Shown here piece after piece: positions 1 through 7,165 of a DNA stretch of 31,562 nt. Source of the stretch: DATJLQ01 sp035509415. GTDB lineage: Bacteria; Pseudomonadota; Alphaproteobacteria; JACZXZ01. The stretch spans positions 1 to 31,562 of the forward strand of contig DATJLQ010000061.1 of NCBI GenBank assembly GCA_035509415.1, read 5' to 3'. Under the pieces are notes generated by a model. It was given only the letters and a program-made list of their open reading frames with translations. It was not told the DNA's origin and did no database searches. A program made the translations under genes and the position numbers. The first letter of the stretch is position 1. The number at the start of each line of letters is the position of its first letter.

Positions 1-5
1 TCGCG

Positions 6-785
6 CTAGCCGAGCGCGAAATCGTTCTTGCGGTAGGCCCAGCCGCACACGCGCCGCTCGACCATCGCGAAGATGCCGTAGAGGGCGACGCCCAGGAACG
101 CGAGCAGGAACAGCGCCGCGAACACGAGCGGCACGTCGAAATTCGACGCCGCCACCAACATCGCGTTGCCGATGCCGGTATTGGCGGCGACGGTCTCGGA
201 CAGGACCGAGCCCACGAAGGCGAGCGTGATCGCGACCTTGAGGGATGCGAAGAAATAGGGCAGCGTGCGCGGCAGCCCGACGTTCCACAGGATCTCGATG
301 TGCGACGCGCCGAGCGATTTCAGCACGTCCTCGAGCTCGGGCTCGGTGGTCGCGAGGCCGGCCGCGACGTTGACCACGATCGGGAAGATCGAGATCACGA
401 TCGCGGTCAGGACCGCGGGCAGGAAGCCGGCGCCGAACCACAGCACGAACACCGGGACCACCGCGACCTTGGGGATCGAGGAGAATCCCACAAGCAGCGG
501 ATAGGCCACGTCATAGGCGGTCTTCGACGACCCGATCACGACGCCGATCACGACCCCCACGATCACGCCCAGCGCGAAGCCGATCAAGGTCTCGTTGAGC
601 GTCTGGATGAGGCTGGGCAGGAGTGCGGGAAAGCGCTCGACCAGCGTGATCATGATCTGGCTCGGGCGCGGCAGCACGAACGTGCTGACGTTGAACACCA
701 GGCACAGCACCTCCCAGACGGCGAAGGTCCCGAGCAGGAAAATGGTCGAGCGCAGCTTCTGCTTCGCTTTGGGCGAAAGGGTCAT
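6..785 (-). CDS. ABC transporter permease (SsuC/TauC/NrtB-type)
   Basis: Inner-membrane permease of an importer that works with the ATPase encoded just upstream, and probably with the NMT1/THI5-like binding protein at 2975. The 259-aa product has about six hydrophobic segments (near residues 14-32, 68-86, 96-116, 122-143, 184-200, 218-240). An EAA-type coupling loop lies around residues 157-177 (SLGASHIEILWNVGLPRTLP). The length is normal for the BPD_transp_1 family. Its ATG overlaps the ATPase stop codon by 4 nt (ATGA), which indicates translational coupling. The stop TAG lies at 8-6, so the gene is complete. Seen: the family motifs. Inferred: a pyrimidine-related substrate, from the neighbouring catabolic genes only. 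Nitrate, sulfonate and thiamine-precursor importers share this fold. Confidence 0.9.
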   Translation of the reverse strand: MTLSPKAKQKLRSTIFLLGTFAVWEVLCLVFNVSTFVLPRPSQIMITLVERFPALLPSLIQTLNETLIGFALGVIVGVVIGVVIGSSKTAYDVAYPLLVGFSSIPKVAVVPVFVLWFGAGFLPAVLTAIVISIFPIVVNVAAGLATTEPELEDVLKSLGASHIEILWNVGLPRTLPYFFASLKVAITLAFVGSVLSETVAANTGIGNAMLVAASNFDVPLVFAALFLLAFLGVALYGIFAMVERRVCGWAYRKNDFALG

Positions 786-1684
786 GGCGTCGCTCCGGGC
801 TGGGGTGCGGCGGCGGTGCCGTCGTCGCCGCGCGCATCGAAGATGGCGTGGCGCAGCGACAGAAGCTCGTCGGCGAATTCGTTGGCGTAGGTGATGTCGA
901 TGGTGCGCGGGCGCGCGAAGGGGACCGGCTGGTCGCGGATGATGCGGCCGGGCCGCGCCTTCATCACCAGGATGCGGTTCGCGAGATAGGTCGCCTCGCG
1001 CAGATCGTGGGTGACCAGGATCACGGTCGGCTTCTTCGCCATCCAGAGGTCCTGGAGCACGGCCCAGAGATCCTCGCGCGTGAACTGGTCGAGGGCGCCG
1101 AACGGCTCGTCGAGCATCAGGAGGCTCGGCTCGTGGATGAGCGCGCGGCAGAGCGAGGCGCGTTGCAGCATGCCGCCCGAGAGTTGCCACGGGCGCTTGT
1201 CGCCGAAGGCGCCGAGCCCGACCTGCGCGAGAAGCGCCTCGGCGCGCTCGCGGAACTCGCCGTTGCGCTTGGCGCGGAACGCCGACTTGTAGGGCTCGAC
1301 GATCTTGAGCGGCAGCATGATGTTCTGGCGGATGGTGAGCCAGGGCAGCATGGTCGGGTTCTGGAACGCCATGCCGACGATCTTGAGCGGCCCGGACACT
1401 TCCTTCCCGGCCACCACGATCGCCCCCTCGGTCGGCGGCACCAGGCCGCTCACGAGCTTCATGAGCGAGGACTTGCCGCAACCCGACGGGCCCACCACCG
1501 CGACGAACTCGCCCTCGTCGATCTTGAGATGGAGGTCCTTGACCGCAAGGGTGCCGCCCACGCCGTAGGCGAGCGAGACCTCGTCCATCTCGACGATGTG
1601 GCGGCGCGGGGCGGACGGCGCCGCGGGCTCGGCACCGGCGCTCGGCGCCGCAACGCGCTGAATGGCGGCCTCGCTGGCTGACAT
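782..1684 (-). CDS. ABC transporter ATP-binding protein (SsuB/TauB/NrtD-type)
   Basis: Cytoplasmic ATPase that drives the adjacent permease. The 300-aa protein has Walker A GPSGCGKS (residues 65-72), the Q-loop glutamine near 108, signature LSGGM (168-172), Walker B LLMLDEP (188-194) and the switch histidine in VTHD (about 226). About 30 residues rich in Ala and Pro precede the domain. The ATG at 1684 is preferred over one at 1747 because a GGGAGGA-like site lies upstream and the domain does not need a longer N-terminus. The gene is divergent from lysR, with a 221-nt intergenic region that carries a T-N11-A palindrome. The substrate is not readable from the ATPase itself. Confidence 0.92.
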   Translation of the reverse strand: MSASEAAIQRVAAPSAGAEPAAPSAPRRHIVEMDEVSLAYGVGGTLAVKDLHLKIDEGEFVAVVGPSGCGKSSLMKLVSGLVPPTEGAIVVAGKEVSGPLKIVGMAFQNPTMLPWLTIRQNIMLPLKIVEPYKSAFRAKRNGEFRERAEALLAQVGLGAFGDKRPWQLSGGMLQRASLCRALIHEPSLLMLDEPFGALDQFTREDLWAVLQDLWMAKKPTVILVTHDLREATYLANRILVMKARPGRIIRDQPVPFARPRTIDITYANEFADELLSLRHAIFDARGDDGTAAAPQPGATP

Positions 1685-1820
1685 GCTTCGGTTCGGTCCT
1701 CCCTTCGCCGGACGCCAGTCTAGCCGCTTCGGCGCCAAGGAAAACAAGGAAACTCAAAATCTTATCGCGGCGCGGCGAAACCCGTCCGGGACCAGGATGG
1801 GGCCAATCGAGCGCTCGCAT

Positions 1821-1864
1821 CCAGAACAATTTCGGGCCCGAAGCGATGCCCGTTCGGCACCGCT
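1821..1864. promoter_or_regulatory. LysR-type operator element, copy 1 (ABC/lysR intergenic)
   Basis: This 44-nt element matches the reverse complement of 2827-2870 at 35 of 44 positions. It contains an inverted repeat AGCGATGCC-CGTTC-GGCACCGCT (1842-1864) with the LysR-type box T-N11-A at T1847/A1859. A conserved AGAACAATT (1823-1831) lies on the side facing the ATPase gene. Binding by the adjacent LysR protein is inferred. Confidence 0.7.
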
Positions 1865-1871
1865 CCCCTTG

Positions 1872-1890
1872 ACGCGCGGCGGCCGCGCGT
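1872..1890. repeat. 19-nt perfect palindrome upstream of lysR
   Basis: The arms ACGCGCGGC and GCCGCGCGT surround a single central G. It lies 15 nt before the lysR start codon and just after a TTGACG (1869-1874) that could be a -35. It may be an operator or a hairpin in the lysR leader. No function can be assigned. Confidence 0.45.
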
Positions 1891-1905
1891 GGGTTACTCG
1901 GCGCC

Positions 1906-2814
1906 ATGGCCGCGAGCGGAATGCACCACCTCAAGACCCTGCGTTACGTCGACTTGGCCGCGCGCCTGGGCTCGATCCGCAAGGCGGCCCAGCAGCTCAA
2001 CGTCGCCTCGACCGCGGTCACGCGCAGCATCCTCTCCCTCGAGCGCGAGCTCGGCACCGAGCTGTTCGAGCGCCTGCCGCGCGGCGTGCGCCTGACCGCG
2101 GCGGGGGAGATCTTCGTCCATCACGTGCGCCAGGTGAGCTCGGACCTCGCGCGCGTGCGCTCCGAGATCGAGGACCTGAAGGGGTTGCGCCGCGGCACCG
2201 TGAAAGTCGCGGCGATCGAGGCGGTCATGGGCTCGCTCCTGCCCGACGCGGTCGCGCGCTTCCAGAAGAGCTACCCGCGCGTCCAGTTCCAGGTGACCCT
2301 CGCCGGCACCGCCGAGATCGTCGCCGGCATCGTCGCCGACGATTACGATCTCGGCCTCGTGCTCAACCCCCCGCCCCATGCGGACCTGCGCTCGATCGCC
2401 GAGGTCGAGCAGCGCATCCACGCGGTGGTCGCGCGGCGCCACCCGCTCGCGAACCAGCCCTCGGTGCGCCTCCATCAATGCCGCGACTACCCGCTCGCGA
2501 TCGCCGACCTCTCCAAGGGCGGGCGCGTCATGCTCGAGCGCATGCTGCAGCAGGCCAATCTGCGCATCACGCCGGCGATCGTGTCGAATTCATTCCAATT
2601 CATGGAAACCTACGCGCTGGGCGGCCCGGGCGTCTATTTCCAGCTCGCCCTCGGCGCCAGGCGCAAGCTCATCCGCGGGACCCATGTGGCGCTTCCGCTC
2701 ATGGAACGCGCGGCGGTGGGCCGGCTCGTGCTCGCGACCCGGCGCGACCGCACGCCCACGGTCGCGGCGGCGGCGTTCCTCGAGACGCTCAAGATCGAGC
2801 TCGCCGACGCGTGA
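1906..2814 (+). CDS. LysR-family transcriptional regulator
   Basis: The 302-aa protein has an N-terminal winged helix-turn-helix (about residues 6-66, including KAAQQLNVASTAVTRSI and ELFERLPRGVRLTAAG) and a C-terminal LysR substrate-binding domain (about 95-295). It sits between the divergent ABC ATPase/permease operon and the binding-protein operon. Each transport operon faces a copy of the same 44-nt element holding a T-N11-A box, so the likely job is co-regulation of both halves of the importer, with an unknown effector. The start could be ATG 1906 or ATG 1921; the latter has a slightly better purine-rich stretch (GAGCGGA) before it. The helix-turn-helix is intact either way. The regulated targets are inferred from gene position and the duplicated element. 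Confidence 0.92.
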   Translation: MAASGMHHLKTLRYVDLAARLGSIRKAAQQLNVASTAVTRSILSLERELGTELFERLPRGVRLTAAGEIFVHHVRQVSSDLARVRSEIEDLKGLRRGTVKVAAIEAVMGSLLPDAVARFQKSYPRVQFQVTLAGTAEIVAGIVADDYDLGLVLNPPPHADLRSIAEVEQRIHAVVARRHPLANQPSVRLHQCRDYPLAIADLSKGGRVMLERMLQQANLRITPAIVSNSFQFMETYALGGPGVYFQLALGARRKLIRGTHVALPLMERAAVGRLVLATRRDRTPTVAAAAFLETLKIELADA

Positions 2815-2826
2815 CGGGGCGGCGCC

Positions 2827-2870
2827 AGCGGTGCCGATTCGGCATCGCTTCGCGGCGATAATTGTTCTAG
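2827..2870. promoter_or_regulatory. LysR-type operator element, copy 2 (upstream of binding-protein operon)
   Basis: Inverted copy of the element at 1821-1864 (35 of 44 identical). The inverted repeat AGCGGTGCC-GATTC-GGCATCGCT (2827-2849) carries T2832-N11-A2844. The conserved AATTGTTCT (2860-2868) lies on the gene-proximal side, 105 nt before the start at 2975. It begins 12 nt after the lysR stop and so could also act as a weak hairpin. Its conservation upstream of the ABC operon argues for an operator. Confidence 0.7.
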
Positions 2871-2974
2871 CTGCGATCGCTCGCGCGGGCGCATCCTAGG
2901 GCGAAAAGGAGCGGCGGGAGAGCCTCGCGCCGTCCCGTCGGGTGGGAATGCCCTCCAATCAAGGAGATCGAGCG

Positions 2975-4033
2975 ATGAACAAGGGACGGGTCTGGGAATC
3001 GAAGACCGCGCGCCGGCGCCTCATGGCGGCGCTCGCGGGGTGCGCGGCCCTCGCGCTGGTCGCGGGGATCGCGCCGTCGGCCCATGCGGCCACGGCGATC
3101 CGCTTCAGCCTCAATTGGAAGGCGGACGGCTCGAACGCCGCCTTCTATCTCATGGAGGATCGCGGCTACTTCAAGCAGGAAGGGCTCGACGTGACGCTCG
3201 ACGCGGGCATCGGCTCGTCGGCGGTGATCACGCGCATCGCGAGCGGCGCCTACGACGCGGGCTTCGGCGACATCAACACCATGGTCCAGTTCGACGCCGA
3301 GCATCCCGACAAGGAGCAGGAGGCGGTGCTGGTCTTCTACGACCGCTCGCCCATGGCGGTGATCACGCTCAAGAAGTACGGCATCGAGAAGCCGCTGGAC
3401 CTGATCGGGAAGACCATCGGAGCGCCCCAGCAGGATACCGGCTACCAGATGTTCCCGACCTTCGCCAAGAAGACCGGGATCGACATGAGCAAGATCAAGT
3501 TCGAGAACGTGGCCCCGAACCTGCGCGAGCCGCTCCTGGTGAAGGGCGACGTGCAGGCGGTGACCGGCTTCGATTCGACCTCCTGGTTCGCGCTCAAGGG
3601 CCTCGGCGTGCCACGCGACCAGGTGAAGATCTTCTATTACGCGGATTACGGCCTCAACCTCTACAGCAACTCGATCCTGGTCTCGAAGGCGTTCGCCGAG
3701 AAGCATCCGGCGGCGATCAAGGGCCTGGTGCGCGCGGTGGTCAGGGGCTACATGGCCGCCTACAAGGACCCGAAGGCCGCGATCGCGGCGCTCGTGAAGC
3801 ACGAGCCCCTCACCAAGCCCGACATCGAGCTCGAGAAGCTCCATTGGCTGTTCGACAACCAGATCGCGACGGCGCACGCCAAGGCGAAGGGTTTCGGCAC
3901 GGTCGATCCGAAGCGCCTCGAGGAGGGCATCGACGTGGTGGTGAGCACGTTCCACCTGAAGCGCAAGCCGACGGTGGCGGAAATCTACACGGGCAAGTTC
4001 CTGCCGCCGCTCGCCGACCGGAAGTTCCCGTAA
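2975..4033 (+). CDS. NMT1/THI5-like ABC transporter substrate-binding protein
   Basis: Periplasmic solute-binding protein of 352 aa. A signal peptide is visible: basic n-region (KTARRR), hydrophobic core (LMAALAGCAALALVAGIA) and likely cleavage after SAHA near residue 38. The mature part starts with the NMT1/SsuA pattern FSLNWKADGSNAAFYLMEDRGYF, shown here in family terms only, followed by a two-lobe fold. The ATG at 2975 is chosen because AAGGAG (2961-2966) precedes it. No permease or ATPase lies on this strand, so the natural partners are the divergent pair at 6-1684. Relatives near pyrimidine genes are often labelled hydroxymethylpyrimidine or pyrimidine transporters. The ligand here is inferred from the downstream RutB-like, SDR and amidohydrolase genes. 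Confidence 0.9.
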   Translation: MNKGRVWESKTARRRLMAALAGCAALALVAGIAPSAHAATAIRFSLNWKADGSNAAFYLMEDRGYFKQEGLDVTLDAGIGSSAVITRIASGAYDAGFGDINTMVQFDAEHPDKEQEAVLVFYDRSPMAVITLKKYGIEKPLDLIGKTIGAPQQDTGYQMFPTFAKKTGIDMSKIKFENVAPNLREPLLVKGDVQAVTGFDSTSWFALKGLGVPRDQVKIFYYADYGLNLYSNSILVSKAFAEKHPAAIKGLVRAVVRGYMAAYKDPKAAIAALVKHEPLTKPDIELEKLHWLFDNQIATAHAKAKGFGTVDPKRLEEGIDVVVSTFHLKRKPTVAEIYTGKFLPPLADRKFP

Positions 4034-4039
4034 CGGAGG

Positions 4040-4064
4040 GGCCGGCGCCCCCGGGGCGCCGGCC
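4040..4064. repeat. Perfect 25-nt inverted repeat after the binding-protein gene
   Basis: Arms GGCCGGCGCCCC and GGGGCGCCGGCC around one central C give a very stable stem 6 nt after the stop of the binding-protein gene and 20 nt before the next start. No T-run follows. It looks more like an intercistronic mRNA-stabilising hairpin that raises binding-protein levels than like a full terminator. Confidence 0.6.
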
Positions 4065-4084
4065 GCATCCTCGAGGGAGGGGCG

Positions 4085-4888
4085 ATGTCCGATCTCGGGG
4101 CGGGCCCGCTCAATCGCTGGCGCATCGCGCGCGGCCGCGTCGACCTAACGCGCGCAGCACCCGAGCCGCGCATCGTCGAGACGGCGGCCGAGCCCGCTTC
4201 GCTCCGCCTCGACCTCAATCGCACCGCGATCCTGGTGATCGACATGCAGAACGATTTCTGCGCGCCCGGCGGCTGGATGGATCGGCGCGGCGTCGACTTG
4301 GCCGCGGTGCAGGCACCCATGGCGCCTCTCAAGAAGCTGCTGCCCGCGTTGCGGCGCGCGGGCGTGCCGGTGATCTGGCTCAATTGGGGCATCCGGCCCG
4401 ATCTTCTGAGCCTTCCGCCCAACCTGCTTTACGCGGGCGGGCGCAAGGGAGCGTCGCTCGGCTACGGCGCCCGGAATGGCGCGGGCAAGGGTCGCTTTCT
4501 CGTGCGCGGGAGCTGGGGCGCGGAGATCGTCGCCGCGCTCGCGCCGTCGCCGCGCGACATCAGGGTTGAGAAGTCGCGCTTCAGCGGCTTCTGGCACAGC
4601 GAGCTCGACGCGATCCTGCGCAATCTCGGCGTCACGACGCTCCTTTTCGCGGGCGTCAATCTCGACCGCTGCGTGCTCGCGACGCTCCAGGACGCGAGCT
4701 TCCTCGGCTACGACTGCGTGCTGGTCGAGGATTGTGCCGCGACCAGCTCGCCCGCCTTCTGCACCGAGGCGACGCGTTTTCTGGTGCGCGAGCTTTACGG
4801 ATTCATTCTGCGCTCGGGCGACCTGATCGCCGGCCTCGGGCGCAGTCGCGCGCGCGCGAGGCGGAAGCCGCCGCGCAGCGGCACCTGA
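4085..4888 (+). CDS. RutB-like cysteine hydrolase (isochorismatase family)
   Basis: The 267-aa protein has the catalytic triad of the family: D53 in VIDMQNDF, K163 in VEKSRFSGF and C196 in VNLDRCVLAT. Segments GSW.AEIV, SGF, LRNLGV and GYDCVLVEDCAA resemble E. coli RutB, which hydrolyses ureidoacrylate (peracid) and releases carbamate. About 40 extra residues precede the domain. The start at 4085 follows GAGGGAGGGG. The next gene starts 35 nt downstream, so the two are likely co-transcribed. RutB partners such as RutA, RutC and RutD are not in the window; the URC genes lie nearby instead. It may act on an N-carbamoyl compound from the linked amidohydrolase. Cys hydrolase is certain in kind; the substrate is inferred. 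Confidence 0.85.
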   Translation: MSDLGAGPLNRWRIARGRVDLTRAAPEPRIVETAAEPASLRLDLNRTAILVIDMQNDFCAPGGWMDRRGVDLAAVQAPMAPLKKLLPALRRAGVPVIWLNWGIRPDLLSLPPNLLYAGGRKGASLGYGARNGAGKGRFLVRGSWGAEIVAALAPSPRDIRVEKSRFSGFWHSELDAILRNLGVTTLLFAGVNLDRCVLATLQDASFLGYDCVLVEDCAATSSPAFCTEATRFLVRELYGFILRSGDLIAGLGRSRARARRKPPRSGT

Positions 4889-4923
4889 CGCCGTTCGAGG
4901 GCAAGGAACGAGGATCGAGCCGC

Positions 4924-5706
4924 ATGGATCTCGCCGACAGAATCGCCATCGTGACCGGCCCCGCCAAGGGCATGGGGCGCAGCATTACGTTGGCACTCGC
5001 GAAAGCCGGCGCCCACCTCATGCTCGCCGGCCGCGATACGGACGCGATCGAGCCGGTCGTGGCGGAGGTCGAAGCCCTCGGCCGGCGCGTGGAATACGTC
5101 GCGTGCGACGTCACCAACGAGGACGAGGTCGATGCGATGGTCGCCGCGACCAAGGCCGCGTTCAAGGGCCGCATCGACATCCTGGTCAACGTCGCGGGCG
5201 GCTCGGGCCCGCTCGGCAAGAGCTTCTGGGAGACCACGCCCCAGGAGTTCGAGGACATTTTGCGCCTCAACGTCACCGGCTGCTTCCTCACCATGCGCGC
5301 GGTGATGCCGGTGATGATGGCCCAGCGCTACGGCAAGATCGTCAACATCGGCGGCACCTTCGGGCTGCGCGGGCGCGCCGGGCGCAGCGCCTACAGCGCC
5401 TCGAAATGGGGCTTGCGCGGGATTTCCAAGTCGGCGGCCCTCGAGGCCGGGCCCTACAACGTCAACGTCAACAATGTCTGCCCGGGCATGGTGGAGGGGC
5501 CGCGCTTCGAGCGCGTCTGCACCGACATGGCGCGCGCCCTCGGCATCAGCGTCGAGGCGGCGCGCGCGCGCCACGCCGAGGAATACGCGCTGCGGCGCGT
5601 CTCGACCGGGGACGACATCGCCGACGCGGTCCTGTTCCTCGCGAGCGACCGCGCGCGCCAGATCACCGGCCAGGACCTCGCGGTCGACGGCGGCTGGGCG
5701 ATGTGA
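4924..5706 (+). CDS. Short-chain dehydrogenase/reductase
   Basis: The 260-aa Rossmann-fold oxidoreductase has the nucleotide motif TGPAKGMG near residues 12-19, an NVAGG motif replacing NAG, and the active-site YSASK (Y157, K161). The position 13 residues before the tyrosine, normally the catalytic serine (S138 in FabG), is glycine here (G144), followed by T145. The C-terminal GQDLAVDGGW is typical of the family. It lies between the RutB-like hydrolase and the amidohydrolase. A role in reducing malonic semialdehyde (as YdfG does) is possible but not shown. The ATG at 4924 is the family-typical start; the preceding GAACGAGGATCGAGC gives a weak ribosome site. Confidence 0.9.
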   Translation: MDLADRIAIVTGPAKGMGRSITLALAKAGAHLMLAGRDTDAIEPVVAEVEALGRRVEYVACDVTNEDEVDAMVAATKAAFKGRIDILVNVAGGSGPLGKSFWETTPQEFEDILRLNVTGCFLTMRAVMPVMMAQRYGKIVNIGGTFGLRGRAGRSAYSASKWGLRGISKSAALEAGPYNVNVNNVCPGMVEGPRFERVCTDMARALGISVEAARARHAEEYALRRVSTGDDIADAVLFLASDRARQITGQDLAVDGGWAM

Positions 5707-5725
5707 GACGGCTGGGCGATGTGAG
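5691..5725 (+). repeat. 18-nt tandem duplication at the SDR stop codon
   Basis: The 17-mer CGGCTGGGCGATGTGAG occurs at 5691-5707 and again at 5709-5725. The first copy contains the SDR C-terminus and stop. The second places GAGGAG before the next start at 5735. A slipped-strand duplication is the simplest explanation. Confidence 0.85.
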
Positions 5726-5734
5726 GAGAGGGCG

Positions 5735-7165
5735 ATGACGGGTGGGGCGGTCGATCTCGTGATCCATGGCGGCACGGTCGTGAACGCGACCGGGCGCGTC
5801 GCCGCGAGCGTCGCGATCGAGGGCGGCAAGATCGCCGCGATCGGTCCGCGCGAGACCATGCCGGAGGCGCGCGAGACCATCGACGCGCGCGGGCGCTACG
5901 TGCTGCCCGGCGCGATCGACGCCCACGTCCATTTCCGCGAGCCCGGCCTCGAGTACAAGGAGGATTGGGGCACCGGCACCGCGGCGGCGGCGGCGGGCGG
6001 GGTCACGACCGTGTTCGAGATGCCCAACACCGATCCGCCGACCGACGCGGTCGAGACTTTCGCGCTCAAGGAGCGCGCGGCGGCGGCGCAGGCGGTGGTC
6101 GATTACGGCATCTACGGCCTTTTGGGCGAGGACAATCTCGACCAGCTGAAGCCGCTCGCGGCGGCGGGGGCCATCGGCTTCAAGCTCTTCCTCGGCAACA
6201 CGACGGGGAATCTTCCGTGCCCGTCGGACGGTGCCGTGCTCGAGGGGTTCGAGATTCTGGCCGGGCTCGGCCTCCGCTGTACGGTGCATGCCGAGAATTC
6301 GCCCATCCTGTTCCGGCGCGAGGCGCGCATGAAGGCGGCGGGGCGCAAGGACGTGCTCGCGCACCTGGCGGCGCGCCCGGACGTTTGCGCGCTCGAGGCC
6401 TTGAACCGCACCGCGATCTTCGCCGAATGGACCGGTGCCCGCGTCCACATCGCGCACGAGAGCACGCGGCGCAGCCTGCCCTTCATCCGCGACGCCAAGG
6501 CGCGCGGCGTCGACCTCACGGTCGAGACCTGCCCGCAATATTTCCTGCTCTCGACCGACGACATGCTGAAGCCGGGCGGGGCGGTGCTGCGCGTCAATCC
6601 GCCGATCCGCGAGCCCGGCCAGCAGGAGCCGCTGTTCGAGGCGCTTCTCGACGGCACCATCGACATGCTCTCGACCGACCACGCGCCGCACCTCCCGAGC
6701 GAGAAGGACCGCGCGAGCATCTGGGACTGCAGCTGCGGCTTTCCGGGCGTCGAGACCTCGATGCGCCTCATGCTCGACCGGGTCAACGGCAACCGTCTGA
6801 CGCTCGAGGAATATGTGCGCATGGCGTGCACGGCACCGGCGCGCGCCTTCGGGCTCTACCCGCGGAAGGGCGTGCTGGCGCCGGGCTCGGATGCCGACAT
6901 CGCGATCGTCGATCTCGCGCGCGAGGAGACGATCCTCGCGGAGAAGCTCCATTCGCGCTCGAAGGTGACGCCCTATCACGGCCGCCGCGTGCGCGGCGTT
7001 CCGGTCATGACGCTGGTGCGCGGCCGCGTGGTGATGAAGGACGGCGAGGTGGTCGGGCCCGCGGGCTGGGGCCGTCGGCAGCGTCCCGCCATGGCGCCGG
7101 GCCAGGTGCGCAACCCGAACACGACGATGGACGCGATCGTTGTGCCGGGGAACCGGCCCTACTGA
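5735..7165 (+). CDS. Cyclic amidohydrolase (allantoinase/dihydroorotase/hydantoinase type)
   Basis: The 476-aa metal-dependent hydrolase opens cyclic amide rings. All ligands of the binuclear metal site are visible: H64 and H66 (DAHVHFREPG), a probably carboxylated K150 (GFKLFLGN), H185 (VHAEN), H241 (HIAHES) and D315 (STDHAPH). DAHVHFREPG and the overall layout are closer to allantoinase and dihydroorotase than to D-hydantoinase. The start at 5735 follows TGAGGAG. In this context the substrate could be a dihydropyrimidine or another cyclic ureide whose N-carbamoyl product would go to the RutB-like hydrolase. The 3' end overlaps the convergent rutR gene by 7 nt. A true pyrimidine-biosynthetic dihydroorotase is less likely because no pyrB is adjacent. 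Confidence 0.9.
   Translation: MTGGAVDLVIHGGTVVNATGRVAASVAIEGGKIAAIGPRETMPEARETIDARGRYVLPGAIDAHVHFREPGLEYKEDWGTGTAAAAAGGVTTVFEMPNTDPPTDAVETFALKERAAAAQAVVDYGIYGLLGEDNLDQLKPLAAAGAIGFKLFLGNTTGNLPCPSDGAVLEGFEILAGLGLRCTVHAENSPILFRREARMKAAGRKDVLAHLAARPDVCALEALNRTAIFAEWTGARVHIAHESTRRSLPFIRDAKARGVDLTVETCPQYFLLSTDDMLKPGGAVLRVNPPIREPGQQEPLFEALLDGTIDMLSTDHAPHLPSEKDRASIWDCSCGFPGVETSMRLMLDRVNGNRLTLEEYVRMACTAPARAFGLYPRKGVLAPGSDADIAIVDLAREETILAEKLHSRSKVTPYHGRRVRGVPVMTLVRGRVVMKDGEVVGPAGWGRRQRPAMAPGQVRNPNTTMDAIVVPGNRPY

Noticed and set aside
370..385. Other TTGACC half-sites, for example inside the permease, ATPase and urc1 genes, as RutR operators
   Set aside because: They lack the GGTCAA second arm and lie inside coding sequence; only 11084-11099 is a full palindrome.
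6..1934. A 642-codon minus-strand reading frame through the ABC genes and into lysR
   Set aside because: Only its C-terminal 259 codons are the permease. The rest is out of frame with the ATPase and antisense to lysR, and has Arg/Gly-rich shadow composition.
4924..5706. SDR read from an earlier start at 4732
   Set aside because: The extension overlaps the RutB-like gene in another frame; ATG 4924 gives the standard SDR N-terminus.
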